Positions 1 to 14,337 of a stretch of DNA of 64,000 nucleotides are shown piece after piece; within the stretch, counting starts at the first letter, position 1, and each line of letters begins with the position of its first letter. This DNA comes from Exophiala sp. HKRS030 (Eukaryota > Ascomycota > Eurotiomycetes > Chaetothyriales > Herpotrichiellaceae): positions 1,488,001 through 1,552,000 of the forward strand of contig JAHWDD010000001.1 of NCBI GenBank assembly GCA_023897205.1, read 5' to 3'. The translations under genes and the position numbers were made by a program. The notes under the pieces were generated by a model that worked only from the letters and a program-made list of their open reading frames with translations, had not been told where the DNA came from and did not search any database.

Positions 1-3000
1 TGTGGCCCGATGTAGTCGAATAAGATTTTGCTGTACCGGTACAGTTCTCTCAGACGACCAAGACGTTGATCGAGACTTGACTTGCTTTCGGAAGACCCAC
101 TGAACAGCTTGAAGTAAGAAGCACCCTGTTCCCACGAATTAAGTGGTGGAGCTGGCACAGGCTGTTTTAAGATAGATTGTCTTCTCAAACCGATCTTGTG
201 AGCAAACGAGTGTTTGTCAGAGAGACTACCAGAAGCAGACACATTGCTTTCATGACGGCTTTTACCAACAGGTGAAACAGAGCCCTCGACCTGCTCCTGC
301 TCAATCGGACTTGCTGACGCTGCAATACTCTCCTCTTTGGCCATGTCGTCCAGGAGTGATTGGCTAGGCGTAAAGACCCATTCCAGGAACTGCTTATTGT
401 GGAGTGCATCGTATTTCATGGTGTCGTACAGCTCGGAGATCTTACTGGGATCAGCCTTCTCAGTATCGCAAAACTCGGAAAACAACTTCTCCCAGCGTTC
501 TTTGAAGAGTTCCGGGTCTTCTCCAGTGCACCATCGGGACTGAATGGAAGCAACAGACAAGCCCTCCTTGTTCGCATCCTTTGATTCTGGACTGCCACTG
601 ATAGCAGCGAGTGATGCGGCAGCCCCGCTTGTAAGCTTCTTGAAGTTGTGCCTCATGACCCGCCGGTGGAATTTCAAGAGATCGATAACATTCTGCATGA
701 CCACAAATGGAGACGCCACGTCTTTGGGCCATGCAAATGCTTCTGGGACACTGCCTTCGCGAAGAAGGTGCTTAAGCTTCTTCTTGACTTTGTCCATGAC
801 ATCTTTAGCCGCATTGGAGTCGTCCAGAAGATCTTTACGAACCTGGATAAAATCTTCTGGTATGTCTTGACGATCCAGGAATGCAGCAGCAAAGATTTGT
901 GCACTGGTCTTGACTCGTTTCTCAGAGCTGGTGAATATGCGTACATCATTCAACACTTCTCTATTGAGCAACTTGAAGTCGTCACGCATGTTAGCTCCTA
1001 AGTCCTGAGACTGATAACGGGCAGAGTGCGTTGGCTCGCCTCCCCATTTCATAACCAGTTGCAATTTGTCTAGGACAAGGTCATTCTCCGCTGCCGAGAA
1101 CCTTGAAAAGGTCGCTCCGGACATGGAATCGCTTCTAGTTTGTGGCCGGTGCAATTGATTAGGGTCTTTCAGATCCGGTATCGAGCCCGAACGGTCGGCA
1201 AGGGGCGAGTCACAGATCTGAAATGGTTCTGTCTCAGGTATCGACAGCACGGATGGACTGCTCGGGTTGGCAGGATCACTCATGTTTGCCTGCATCTCCT
1301 CCGGTTTCCGCTTCCGAAACATTGGCTTGATCTGCACCTTCGTGCCAGGTTGGGAACCTTTCTTTGCAAGGGCGATTCGCAGATTATGCAACTTGTCTGG
1401 GTCTTCGAGGTGGTCCTTCTGTGCGGTCTTGACCGCAGCTTCAACGCTTGCCAGAGCAGCTTCGCCTTTGAGCAGTACTTCCTCGTGGTGGCCTTTAAGA
1501 AGATCAGCAAACACCTGAGAATGAGCGGTAAATTTGATCTTCTGCTTTGGAGTCCTGTCCGCATGTCTGATGACTGTCACGAAGCCCTTGAGTTTCCAAG
1601 AATGTTTTGAGCTAGGCATCGGAGCCGGTGCATCTTGTTCCTTAGCAGACGACATCGCCTCTCCTGATGCAGTGCCTATCGGTGCCGTTTGCACGACTGG
1701 AGGAGGTAGCATTTCTGTATTGTCCATAGCTCTCGGCATGGTCTGCGCGTTGGTACTTCTCTCCATAGTTGGCGGCGAGCTAAGGGGAGTCGTCATCGTC
1801 GAAGATTTCGAAGAGGTGGCAGCTGTAGACTGGTGATGTCTGTTGGAGTGAGGCAGATGCTGAGAGAGCTTATTCATACTTGGTGACTTCAAAATCGTCT
1901 TAAGGGCTGAACGATGAGGGTGATTAGAGCCCCCCTGGCGGCGAACTGGAAGTTCACCACTTGAATCCGGTGACGGCTCCTCAGTCCAACCGTTCTCCAG
2001 CTTCACCTTTTCCGTGACGAACATGCCTCTCAAGATCTTGGCGCAGTCATTGTAGTAGTCTTCATTGTCTTTGACAAAGCTCCAGCCATTGACATCAATG
2101 ATATAACTGGAATTCCCTGTACGCAACAGATCAAAGCCACAGATGCGCTGCCCGAAAGCTCGAGCAACCTTCGCAGCCATTTCTCTTTCTACGTCGCTAA
2201 GTTTGGTCACATACCTGAGTTCCTTCCCATGAGTATTGCGACGAACCAGTCCGTCAACGACAGGCGATTTTCTTGTTTCTGCATGGCAGTAGTCTGGTCC
2301 AACAGTGTACGCTTTCACGTCTTCAGCGTTCTCTGTCCTCAGAAATTGTTCGTAGATGTAGCTGCTTCCTGGTTCGGTAATGGAACGGGGCGTAATGAGG
2401 TCAGGATCGTACTCGGACGACTTGTTGCCTATCTTGCGGAAAAGTCTCCTTGCTCCCCCGTCCTGAGATCTAGGGAAGTAAATGATGACATTGTGGTCTT
2501 CCCCATTGACAGGCTTCTCGACGAAAGGCTTCTTCAGCGATTTGCCGTCGACAACGATTGTGTCACCCTCGTCTGTCAGCTCGATAGATTTTGCCGCAGG
2601 GGCTCCACCTCCTGTGCCATCTTGGGGGCCTTCCAACACAACTCCTGTCATATTGTAAACATGCTGCGCAAGTTCAGCTGATTCCAAGCGGGGGCCTCCA
2701 TCTCGATTAACTTCAATACGTCTGGGGGTGGGAATCTGCATCTGATCCAGAATCTTAAGACAGAGTCGACGGTCCCACAGAACCTTCTGCATGGGTAGGT
2801 CATTGACCACGAAGGGTTTCCGCAATTTGACATATGCGATGGCCTTGTCGAGAGGGAATCCGTCCGAAAAGAACGAAATCAGGAAATCACTGTCGAGATT
2901 AGCGGTCGGACAACACTGATCACTTTCTACAAACTTTGGACTTACCAGATAGGCCAGTTCTCCACATCTGAGCGGATTAGCATCGTCGATATGTCACAAC

Positions 3001-3894
3001 AGGAGTTGACTAACCTTCATCAAGAATAGCTTTGTCACCGAAGACGATAACTTCGAAATCGCCGTTGCCTTGAAGGCGAGTCAAGATTTGACGGCTGGGA
3101 CGGCTTCGGGCTTTGACATCGAGGGCGCAAACCCCAATTCTTCCCATTGATATCTTGCTTTCAGTGCTTCCGTTATCGTTCTTGGAGGAGCCCGTGCCAC
3201 TAAGGCGTCGAGTAGAGGAGATCGAGCGAGGTTTGGGAACTCGAGGAGCCCGGTTGGGCAAAACAGTCTCGGAACCATCGGTCCTAGTCGTAGATCCTAG
3301 TGTTTGGCCAGCGGGAATCGAGGTATCACTCTTGGTGGCGGATGATGGAAGCGTGGCCTGAGATGATACTAGATCTGAAGGATTAGGAATGCTTGGATCG
3401 AAAACGGGAGGTGAAAGGACAGGAGGGCCTGGGGATGTTGAGGTGGAGGCAGTGGTGACCGCAGTAGGGTCGCAGGCTGTTGTAGAAACCTGCACAGTCG
3501 TGGGCGAGGTCCCCAGAACGGGAGCGTCCAGACTCTTGACTGAACCAGGCGGGCTTCTAGCGTCATCTTGAGATCTTCTGTGAGACCTCAAGGAGTTCAG
3601 GGAGGTAGACAATCTTCTGTTGATGGTGGGCGCGGACGAGGGAGGTGGCATACTTATACTAGAGCGGTCGGCCGAAGCCTTGGTAGTTTCAGTCTGAGGA
3701 GCCTTGCGGACTTCAGGGTTCTTGTGAGAAGCCAATAGCGAGTGTGTCGAGGGTGGCCGGCCAAGAGACATCGGCGGCCGAGACGACGTAACGGAAGAAG
3801 AGCCCGAATATACTGCTGTCAAAGAAGAAGTGTCGTCCAGAGCACTTTCGGAATTGTTTGTCGAGGTCCGCCGGAGCGGTGAGCCTTGGTCCAT
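1..3894 (-). CDS. VIP1: VIP1/Asp1 inositol hexakisphosphate / diphosphoinositol-pentakisphosphate kinase (3' end cut by window)
   Basis: Dual-domain enzyme that makes inositol pyrophosphates (1-InsP7/InsP8), acting in phosphate signalling, polarity and cytoskeletal control. Exons 3894-3015, 2967-2946 and 2889-1 join in frame (introns of 47 and 56 nt); at least 1263 residues are present and the frame is still open at base 1. A low-complexity Ser/Thr/Pro-rich N-terminus (about residues 1-260) precedes the ATP-grasp kinase domain, which starts near [13 protein letters not shown]. The phosphatase-like domain carries the histidine acid phosphatase signature RHADRTP at about residues 742-748. A Ser-rich linker (about 550-720) separates the two domains. 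The kinase-domain text around VENWPIC, which fits the family, is recovered only by splicing in the 22-nt middle exon. It is divergent from UTP21. Family call is very secure; the C-terminus lies outside the window. Confidence 0.95.
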
Positions 3895-4461
3895 TGTGTC
3901 GCTCGTACAGTGCAGAGTGTGCTCAAGATGATAGTTACCAGCACCAGTAGCACCCTGGACCGTTACCAGAGCTCAACCAACCTACGAGGATACAGCGATC
4001 AATCTCGTCGAAGGCTCGTTGTGGCACCAGTCAAAATGAATGACCTGTAGGAAATATCGAACAAGAGTGGCAAATGTAATATTATATTGCCATACTGAAG
4101 GTCAACGATAGAAGTGAATAATGATCTGAAGTCAGTGAGAAGCGAATAGATGAACGATTGAAAGGATGGAAGAAGACAGATTGTGAGAAAGATAGACGTT
4201 CCGTTCCCGTCGCCGCTGCCGCTGTTCATGTCTTTGCCGTCCAGAAATCCGTAGTTTGGCAGGTGCAGACAACGTCATTGCTCCTTCTCAATCGTTCCAC
4301 CCCAAATAATCGCAGTAGAGAAAAAAAATAATTTAGTGGCTTTCCGTTTTGGGATTCTCCAACATCCAAACTGCGCCCAATCTTGACGCAGCCGTCAACC
4401 TTCAACATGTTCCAGAGAAGCTGAGGAGCCTTGGGGATATTGTATTTTGCACATTCCTAGC
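3895..4461. promoter_or_regulatory. Divergent promoter region, VIP1 / UTP21
   Basis: This 567-bp gene-free stretch separates two start codons on opposite strands, so it must hold both promoters and 5' leaders. I see AT-rich patches and a short poly-A run near 4320-4331 but no clear TATA box or recognised operator. Confidence 0.5.
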
Positions 4462-7400
4462 ATGGAGGATGCCGTCGAATTTCCCGTGGCCAAGCGACAG
4501 CGCCGCGAGAATGGCCAGAGCCCTCTCGATCACAAAGCGCGAACAAGTTCTCGACTCTTTTCTCCGTTCAGAGTATGCACTCACTGCATTTCCTGAAGAT
4601 CTTTTGCTGACTGCTTGCAAGACCTTAGGCTTGGTTTCCCCTACAAGTGTCCCGTTTACGTCCGTTCCCCTGGGCAAAACCACTTTTCAGATCACCACTT
4701 CTGTTGGCAATGCTCTGCAAACCTACGACTTACGCAGAGGTCTCAATCTTGTTTTCCTCAGCCGCCCCCAATGCCCGAATCAGATTACATCTACGTGCGC
4801 ATATCGTGATAGAGTCTTTGTTGCATGGGGGGGATCGCAACAGGACAGTCCTCGAGGCGTTTGGGTCTTCAAGCGAGGACAAGTCGTTGGCGAGTTGGAG
4901 ACTGAAGACACCCACCCTCAAGAGATTGAGACGCTTCTTGTGTTTGGCTCTTGGGTCGTAGGATGTGGAAAAGAAGCGATTGAAGTCTGGAAATCCGACA
5001 CCTACGAACACTATACAACTATCCTCCCATCTACTTCTGCCGCTGCCAGCAATTCTGGAGAAATTTTCTCTGGTCAGATTTGCACCCTACCTACCATTTT
5101 AAACAAGGTTTTTGTTGGAAGAAAAGATGGCTATATCGAGGTCTACAACGTTAGTACTGGGAGATTGGTGCACACAATCCTCGCCCCCTCGGCAAATTGC
5201 GGTCCGGTGACGGCCCTTTCTCCAGCCCCTGCACTGTGTCTCCTCGCAGTTGCTTATGCCGACGGCACTATTACCATTTTTGACGTCGAGTCAGATGAGA
5301 AGGTGCTGGAATTGCATCAAAGAGACACCAAGAAGCCTATAACCTCGATAAGCTTCCGTAGCGATGGAATGGGTGCCGGAGAGGATGGCCGTAAGTCCGG
5401 TTCCATGGCTACGTCTAGTATCGAGAGCGGTGATATCACACTTTGGGACCTTAATCGTGGTGGTAAAATTGTGGGAGTATTGCGAGGCGCCCATGAGACT
5501 TCGAGCCTTGGTCAGGCGACCGGAGTGAACAAGGTGGAGTTTCTTTCAGGACAGCCTGTGTTGATATCGTCTGGTTTGGACAATTCTCTGAGGTCCTGGG
5601 TATTTGACGAGAATCCTTTCTCACCAACACCCCGACCTTTACATTCACGGAGCGGACACGCTGCTCCAGTGACTAAGCTCAAATTTCTGCCGGCCGCCTC
5701 AGATGGGTCGGATGCCGCTGGGAAATGGCTACTGTCTGCTGGAAGTGATCGAAGCCTCTGGGGATTCAGTCTCCGCCGCGACGGTCAGAGCACCGAGTTG
5801 AGCCAGGGTGCGGTCAAGCACAAAGCCCGGAAGACTGGACTGCTTGCAGACGATGGCGCCGGGGTAGAGGAATTCAAAGCTCCACCTATCATTGATATGG
5901 CTTGCTCCCTGAATAGAGATGGCGGCATGGGTGCAGTGGGCGGCCAGGTCTGGGCCAATGCGAAGACGAGCAATGCAGAAGTGACCAGCACCACTGGTTG
6001 GGAGAGTATTGTCACTGCCCACCTCGACGATCGCTTTGCAAGAACGTGGTCTTGGGGAAGGAAAAAAGCTGGCAGGTGGTCTTTCGAGACTGGCGATCAC
6101 AAACCCGTGACTAGTGTCGCCATCACTACCTGTGGCACTTTCGCTGTCATCGGGTCCGCTGGTGGCAGTCTGGACATGTTCAATCTTCAATCTGGGGTAC
6201 ATCGTCAGCGATACCCACCTCGTCTGACTCCGTCGCAGATCAAACAGCTCAAACAACATGCCCAGTCAGAGCAGATTCTGCCCGTGCCACAAGGTCATCG
6301 AGATGCAGTGACTGGCATTGTCGTTGACAGCCTCAATCGCACAATGGTTTCTACTGGTCTCGATGGCTCTATCATCTTCTGGGACTTCTCGACTGGAAGG
6401 ATCCTAGAGAGACGCACTGATACCGATGCTGTGCCCACAGCCATCCACTACAACCCATCGTCAGGGCTTCTCGCCCTTTCTTGTGACGATCTTTGCATTC
6501 GCATCGTCGACATTGAAAGCAGAAAGATTGTCCGCGAGCTCTGGGGCTGTGTAGGACAGATCTACGACTATTGCTTTTCCCACGACGGTCGCTGGGTAGT
6601 GGCATGTTCCATGGACTCGATTGTTCGCGTATTTGACCTAGCGACGGGCCATCTAATTGACGCCTTCCGAACAGCAACATGCACCAGTGTCGCGTTCTCA
6701 TCAACCGGCGAGTTTCTGGCGACCACCCACGCCGGTAGTGTCGGTATCAACATCTGGACGAACAAAGCTCTGTTCACAGCCGTTTCGACGAAACAGGTTG
6801 ACGAAGCCACTGGCATCATCGATCTCACCGAGACAGCAGCCTTCCAAGCAGCCAGTCAACTCGCAGTTGCAGACCCAGTGGCCGACGCAGACGACCAGAT
6901 CGATGGCATCGACGACGAATCATTCACCGTTGACCAACTCGATCGAAGCCTCCTCACCCTCTCCCTCGTCCCTCAATCACGGTGGCAAACACTCCTCAAC
7001 CTCGACAGTATCCGAGAGCGCAATAAACCGATCCAGGCGCCCGAGAAGCCCAAGGCGGCACCTTTCTTCCTGGGCTCAGCCATGACGAACGGGACCGGCG
7101 CCGACACCACCTCGTCCATTGCTGTCGCCGATATCGAAGAGGTTGAGCGTTCGCGTATATCTCGTCTCGCTCTCGCAGCCTCTTCGCAGCAATCTCACTC
7201 GCAGATTTCAACCCTTTTGGCTTCCTTCTCGTCAGACCGCAGCCCGAGCGAATTGTGCGACTACCTCACCACGCTGCCCCCGTCCGCGGCGGACCTGGAA
7301 ATCCGTTCCCTCACGCTGTCGGAAATGCCCCTCTTCGTCCGCGCACTCACCCTCCAACTCGAATCCCGGCGCAGTTTCGAGTTGGTGAATACGTGGATGA

Positions 7401-7561
7401 GCGTCTTCCTCAAACTGCACGGCGACTTTGTCGCGGATGTTCCCGGCCTCAACGACGCCGTGCGCGAGTGGAGGTCAGTCATGCAGGCCGAGGAAGAGAG
7501 ATTGAGCAAACTTGTGGGCTACACACGCGGCATTGTAGAGTTTTTGAGGAGTACGAGGTAG
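4462..7561 (+). CDS. UTP21: U3 snoRNP WD40 protein Utp21 (WDR36 orthologue)
   Basis: Component of the small-subunit processome (UTP-B subcomplex) needed for 18S rRNA maturation in the nucleolus. Exon 1 is 4462-4572 (37 codons, with a Lys/Arg-rich stretch KRQRREN), intron 4573-4621 (49 nt), exon 2 4622-7561; the product is 1016 residues. Splicing gives SPFR-TLGLVSPTSVPFTSV, the conserved Utp21 N-terminus. Tandem WD40 repeats fill about residues 50-720 (for example LWDLNR, FWDFST and VRVFDL strand ends). The last about 230 residues form the Utp21-specific C-terminal domain (EEVERSRISRL, LESRRSFELVNTW). A longer open frame starting at 4349 reads through the intron and has no ATG there, so the ATG at 4462 is preferred. 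It is divergent from VIP1 and convergent with PGI1. Confidence 0.93.
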
Positions 7562-7884
7562 ATTTGATGCGTGACGGGGTACATTTTAGACGGGCCCTTT
7601 TTGGCTCGGGCAATCGAGTCAGGTACACTAGTTTCAATGAGCCTAGAAGCACGAAAATAAGATGAACAGTGCAATTTCCATATATGTGTGGCCATTTTGT
7701 GTATCTCGTCTCGTCAAGAATCGTGAACGTCATGGCTGGCCGGGGGGGGGATAGCTTGGTCCCTAATAAGCAGAACTGGGACTTTATTAAACGACGGCAT
7801 CAAGCTTGCCCCTGTACTACGACACAAGTCCATTGCCAGCCAAGTTTGCTTTCCTCCATTTTTCCTTCTCCTTCTTGGGTCCGT
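7562..7884. other. Convergent intergenic region UTP21 / PGI1
   Basis: These 323 bp between two stop codons should hold both 3' UTRs. An AATAAG-like polyadenylation hexamer lies near 7659, and a run of nine G occurs at 7742-7750. No coding signal is seen. Confidence 0.4.
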
Positions 7885-9593
<1,709 letters not shown>

Positions 9594-10319
9594 GACGAGG
9601 TATGTGGGAGATAGAAGGAGGGTTTCTAAGAGTAAAGAGATGGTTAGGACGAGGACGAGTGAATCGAGGATCGAGAAGAAACGGTCTCTCTTTAAGTACA
9701 ACGGAGTGAAACTGTGGGTGCCGCGGGATGGGTGGGACTGCGTCAGGCTTGGGAATTGTCTCAAGAGACTTACACTCAATATCGTCAGGGGGATCCTGAG
9801 CCACGTGGTTACCGATAAAGAAGCCCAGAGAAGAGAAGTCGAGGTGGTCAAGCAGAGATGTGTTGGGTATGGACGGCCTATTTCGAGGTGTCTCAGGCGC
9901 CGAGCCAAAGAAATAAGAAAGAGATGGAGGGGCATTTCGCAAGCTCCGGCTGAAAATCAACACTATGATGCAAGAATACGGAGAAGCTACGAGGACACGG
10001 ACTGAGGTAATCCATCCAACTGGCCCACCACCACCTCTCCTCTCTCACAACACATTCAGGCATTACAGGACATGGGGACCATTCAGGAAAACAGTAAGCG
10101 CTGCTCAGGTGATTAATCCTTGCAAATACAGGAAACCCTGGAATCGTGTTGAGGAACAACATGTAACTCATTGGAATTGGAGGGGTATCTTATGGTTACA
10201 TAATCAACCTACACCGTCGTCAGCCTTGCCCTTTTTTCCCGCAGTTCTATTAGACCACCATTCCCTAGTACCACTGTGTATGCTGTCCTCCTTTTCCTTA
10301 CCTCTCTACTCGGAGAATT
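9594..10319. promoter_or_regulatory. PGI1 upstream region
   Basis: The 726 bp upstream of the PGI1 start (minus strand), down to the stop of the next minus-strand gene, must contain the PGI1 promoter and 5' leader. Pyrimidine-rich tracts on the minus strand and a CACGTG E-box-like hexamer near 9802 are visible. No gene is supported here. Confidence 0.4.
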
Positions 10320-11093
10320 CTACAATAGCAATGCAGACATGAAGATCAGGCTGCCAAGAGCGAACAACGATGCGCAAGATTGACCTTGCAGACCAGATGC
10401 ATCTCCCTTATACCCATTGATGGGGGGACTAATTGTTGGTGAAGGAGCTTTGGTGGCGTTGAAAGTGACGTTGGAAGTCGGTGAGGCACCAGTTGCATTG
10501 ACAACAGACAAGGTTGATGTAGTGGTGTTCAGCGCAATAGTGGTGGTATTGCCATACGAGGCCACAGAGCTTGTAAGAGGAAGTCCAGTAGTTGATCCAT
10601 TTAGGGCGCAAGAGGTCGTGGAAGCACTGACAGTAACGGTATTCGTCGTTGTAGATGTGATGGTGGTGGTAGTGGACAGTATGGACGAGGTTGTGTTATA
10701 GTTGTCGTCGTTGTCATCGTCATTTTCGCCAAATCTGCAATTGAAAGAAGCATGTCGCTTCCCATCTGCAGAAATGCATTTGGAACCAGTTGTAGAGCAA
10801 TTGAAGCCGGAGGGACAGGCATCTAGGTTCTATTAGAATCTGTCCAGACATTCATAGCAAGAGGGCAGTTACTCACAGTCACTTGAGCAGCAAGTCTCGC
10901 CAGCCTTCGGATTATAGCATGTGTCGCTACCGCAGGGCACATAATCAGCGCCGCAACCGGAACAGCTACCATCTTGACTTGGGCTGCAGTCTTCATAGCG
11001 AAAGCCCATGTTGTCGCTATCTCCAGAAGCTGCAGTGTAGGGTATTGCCGCCGCAAGGAATGCAGCGACAGCGAAACTAGAGAGAGACCGCAT
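10320..11093 (-). CDS. Secreted Cys-rich protein with Ser/Thr-rich stalk and GPI-anchor signal
   Basis: Predicted cell-wall or surface protein of 239 residues. Exon 1 is 11093-10877, intron 10876-10823 (54 nt), exon 2 10822-10320. Residues 1 to about 24 are a signal peptide (MRSLSSFAVAAFLAAAIP). About residues 30-100 carry a Cys-rich module (CSGCGADYVPCGSDTCYNP, then CCSSD, ACPSGFNCS). A Thr/Ser-rich, Asn-glycosylation-rich stalk with an acidic DDDNDDN patch follows. The C-terminus has a hydrophobic tail (SCASLFALGSLIFMSALLL) preceded by small residues, typical of GPI attachment. An in-frame non-ATG extension to 11114 was not used because the first ATG (11093) directly starts the signal peptide. 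The molecular function is not recognised; a structural or adhesive wall role is inferred. Confidence 0.82.
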
Positions 11094-12628
11094 GATGATG
11101 TTGGCAAGTGTCAATCAGATTGGTTTTCGGATAAGACAGCGAATCGTAAAGAGTGCCTTGTGAAGGATGTCTCGGGAAAGAGCTCGATGTTGAGGGAGGG
11201 TGGAATATCCCACAAGAAGATATCGAGCCATCATGGCACTATTAATATGGTCGTAAGTTATTTCTTTGTGCTGAGATTGGAAGCAACAACAAAGGAATAT
11301 TGCATATTCAACGGCGGCAGCCGGTAACAGTAGCACAGACAAAGAGTCGAAAACGGTTGAAGCTGTGGAACGCATCATTTCCGGTGTTTGGACTGTTTGG
11401 AAATAAAACACCAAATGTGAGTATCCGAAATCATGATCATACATTATCCAGGATCACGCTTCATTTCACGATAACGGACAGCAACATCGAGAGGACCAAG
11501 ATATGGAAAGCCTACCAGTTATCAGGAAAGAGAAAAAATGGCACATTAATAGCAGACTCTGCGTCGATATTGAGAGAGCGACTGTTCGAGGATCGGCTTT
11601 TGTCCTGATGTTTGCAAGTCAATCATTGACGAAGTTGTTTTCATCAAGAGTCGCAGCAGCCTTGTTTATATAATCACACGCCAAGACAAGGCTGTTTCCC
11701 ATCAGAGATTGAGGCCATTACGGAGAATTTTCAGCAATCTGTCTGGCCAGCGGAGCGGAATCTGGATCTTGGACTCGTGGTACTTCCCTTCCATCGGAGG
11801 GCTTCATGGGTACAGCAATTCAAAATACCGTGTGGTCTGTATCTCTAGCTATTTTAACCCTGACCTTTCAACACCCCTTAAATAAAGCCCGTGTCTCTTG
11901 GAAACCACGCCACCTGTATCCGGCAAATCACCACCTGCAACCGTAAATGCCGAACACGGACTCTCTTCCGCCATTTTTCCTCTCCCCGGCCTAGGGCCGT
12001 AGCACTTGAGCCTCCAACATTCCAATCAATTCTTTCGCGATCAGCCTAGTGACTAACCCTGTCAGGTTCTGTCCTATCATGCCGCCGCAGGGGATGAGGC
12101 TTAGCGCCATTCCCGCTGATAATCCCCAATCTGTCCTTCAAAGCACCCGTATCTTTCATCAAATTGCCTTTGGATTGGCGATAGACTACTCACTATCTGG
12201 GGATGGTTCTTTATTTTCAAGCCAATGTGATCTAAGGCAATTCCCTACTATCCTCCTAGCCTCTTGACCGCTGGCCACCGTCGCCATGTCCCTGTACTGT
12301 AGAAGACCCTTGGGGCCTGTGTGTCTAGATCTTCTCGAGATGATCTTAGGTTGGTTTCTCTTCTTCGTTTTTTGACATTTCACTTTATTGCGCAAGAAAG
12401 GACCATTTCTTGGGTGCCTCTCTCTCTCTCTCTCTCTCTCATTCACTGCCTGACTCTAGCTCCTCCTAAACGGAGTATTTGATCTTGCCACCTCGATCTA
12501 TTCAAAAAGATGGTGTGACACAATCGCCTTCCCCCGCCCTAGCGGTACTACTACTCCGAAACTTCGAATCCCTGGCATTGAATCTGGACGGCGTTTTAGA
12601 GTCACGAGCAAACTGAAAGGCTGCCATC
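11094..12628. other. 1.5-kb intergenic region
   Basis: No convincing coding region lies between the two divergently transcribed neighbours (GPI protein on minus, glycosyltransferase-like gene on plus). It should contain both promoters. The plus-side part is pyrimidine-rich and contains a (TC) microsatellite at 12419-12440. One ACGGAGTA octamer occurs at 12470-12477. Confidence 0.4.
12419..12440. repeat. (TC)11 dinucleotide microsatellite
   Basis: A perfect 22-nt TC/CT run lies about 190 bp upstream of the start at 12629. CT-rich tracts are common in fungal promoters just upstream of transcription starts, so it may be part of the core promoter. Confidence 0.85.
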
Positions 12629-13903
12629 ATGGCCGGTTCTCGACTTTACTCTGACGCAAAATATTCACGTCGTCGCTGGATTGTCGGCATTCTAACCTTC
12701 TTGACATTCGCGGTGCTGGTAACATCCTTTACTCACTACCGCCGGAATTACTATGGCGAAATGAGTTTTCCGACATCCCACGTCGATCCTGAATTCACCA
12801 AGGATCTTCGTATCAAAGAGTTCATCAAGCCAGAAGGCGTCAAAATCATTGGGCTAGTATTTTTCGGCAGAAAGAACAGAGTAGAGATTTTGCGATGCTT
12901 TTTAGAGGTGAGCTGTGCTGGATCCCCGGGCTAATCTACATATCCCAACTAATTCTCTCAGCGCAATTTGGTCGATAATGGCGGCTGGCTTGATGAGATA
13001 CATTGGGTCAAGAACACCGATAAGCCAGACGACCTGGCATATTTGGATGAGATCCTTGCTTCCTCTCCCCGGTACAAGAAGATTGAGCTGGAAGGAGTTG
13101 GCTTCATCGGCTACGGATATGCATGGTCCCATCTCGAACCAGGCCACCTGTATATCAAAATCGATGACGATGTCGTCTGGTTTGCCGACGACGCGATCCC
13201 ACGCATCGCGAGCATGAAGAGCGAGCACCCCGAATATCTCCTCGTCAGCGCAAATGTTATCAACTCACCCTTGATGGGCTGGGTGCATTATCATATGGGC
13301 GCCATGCACCCTTACCTTCCCGAATTCGACGTCTACGATCCTCCACTGCTGGATGCTGTAACATCACATGATCGGAAATCGTGGCATTACTCCGAGTACC
13401 CCTACTGGAACGGCCCGGATGACTATTTCTTTGACATCCATCAGGACCCGCCGTACAGTGGGCATCGATGGCTACGATTGCAGAATGACTCGACAATTCA
13501 CCGCACCCCAGTCAGTGAGATCGAGTACAAAACGTGGGGAACGGGTCTGAAATCATGGGCGATTGCGGCTCAGGAACATTATTCGTTCCTGGAAAACCTT
13601 GCCAACGGCCAGCTAGACCGATACAAGATGGGCAAGGCCTGGTTGACTGACTATAAACGGCTCAGCATCAATTTCATCGCGCTGTGGGCGGATGATGTTC
13701 TCAACAACCTGCCAATGGACACCGTGGACGAGGAGTGGTTGACCATCAATTTGCCTAAAAAGCTGGGCCGTAGTGTTGCTGTCGAGACTGACGCGCTGGC
13801 AGTTCATTTCACCTTTGGCACCCAAGGCAAGGTTGGGCAGACGGATTTGTTACCTCGCTACCACGATTACGCTCTTGAGAATGCCTGTGCCAGACGAGTA
13901 TGA
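12629..13903 (+). CDS. Type II membrane protein, glycosyltransferase-like (fungal conserved family)
   Basis: Exon 1 is 12629-12907, intron 12908-12961 (54 nt), exon 2 12962-13903; the product is 406 residues. A short basic cytosolic head (YSRRRW) is followed by one membrane segment at about residues 18-36, the usual layout of a Golgi type II enzyme. The lumenal part has a beta-strand followed by three consecutive Asp (IDDDVVWF, D161-D163), resembling the DxD metal/nucleotide-sugar site of GT-A fold transferases. WNGPDDYFFDIH lies further on. The acceptor and donor sugars cannot be told from sequence. The alternative is an uncharacterised GT-A-like protein without proven activity. Confidence 0.75.
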
Positions 13904-14337
13904 GCACTGGGAAAACAGAGCATTGCCACGCCAGTCGACTCGGAGGCCGTGAGGCCGCAGGGCTCAACGAGGTTTACCCACTGTGTCGATTGGCAGTAAT
14001 GCTCGTTCAAAACGAGCATAAAATATCTATCAACAATGCATGAACGGTCAAGGAAAGATTTATTGACGCACGGAGCGTTCTGTGGAATGTACGACTAGAC
14101 GACGATTCTGGCATCTTTGTATCTATTCAATTGAATTAGCACGGAGTTTAGTTGAAAGGGCCTGGCGGCTGAATTCTTCAATCAAACTTCAGGCTGTTGG
14201 GGTGGAAAATGATCATAACTTCATTCGCCATCAGGGGTTGATCGAACCATGTGACTGACTATATATAAGTAGCTGACCTCGTTTTTCTCTTGGTAGGGCC
14301 ATCGCTGAATTTGTCACCATTGTCTGTTCCCACTTTA
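13904..14337. other. Convergent intergenic region
   Basis: 434 bp between two stop codons, presumably both 3' UTRs. A TATATATAAG sequence near 14262 on the plus strand has no plus-strand gene behind it. Nothing else stands out. Confidence 0.35.

Noticed and set aside
5729..6259. 176-codon antisense frame in UTP21
   Set aside because: Lies wholly inside WD40 coding sequence and has no protein-like features.
12566..12580. CTTCGAATCCC resembling a tRNA B-box
   Set aside because: No A-box, cloverleaf or acceptor stem could be folded around it.
14255..14275. TATATATAAG sequence on the plus strand
   Set aside because: No plus-strand gene begins downstream; it lies between two converging stop codons.
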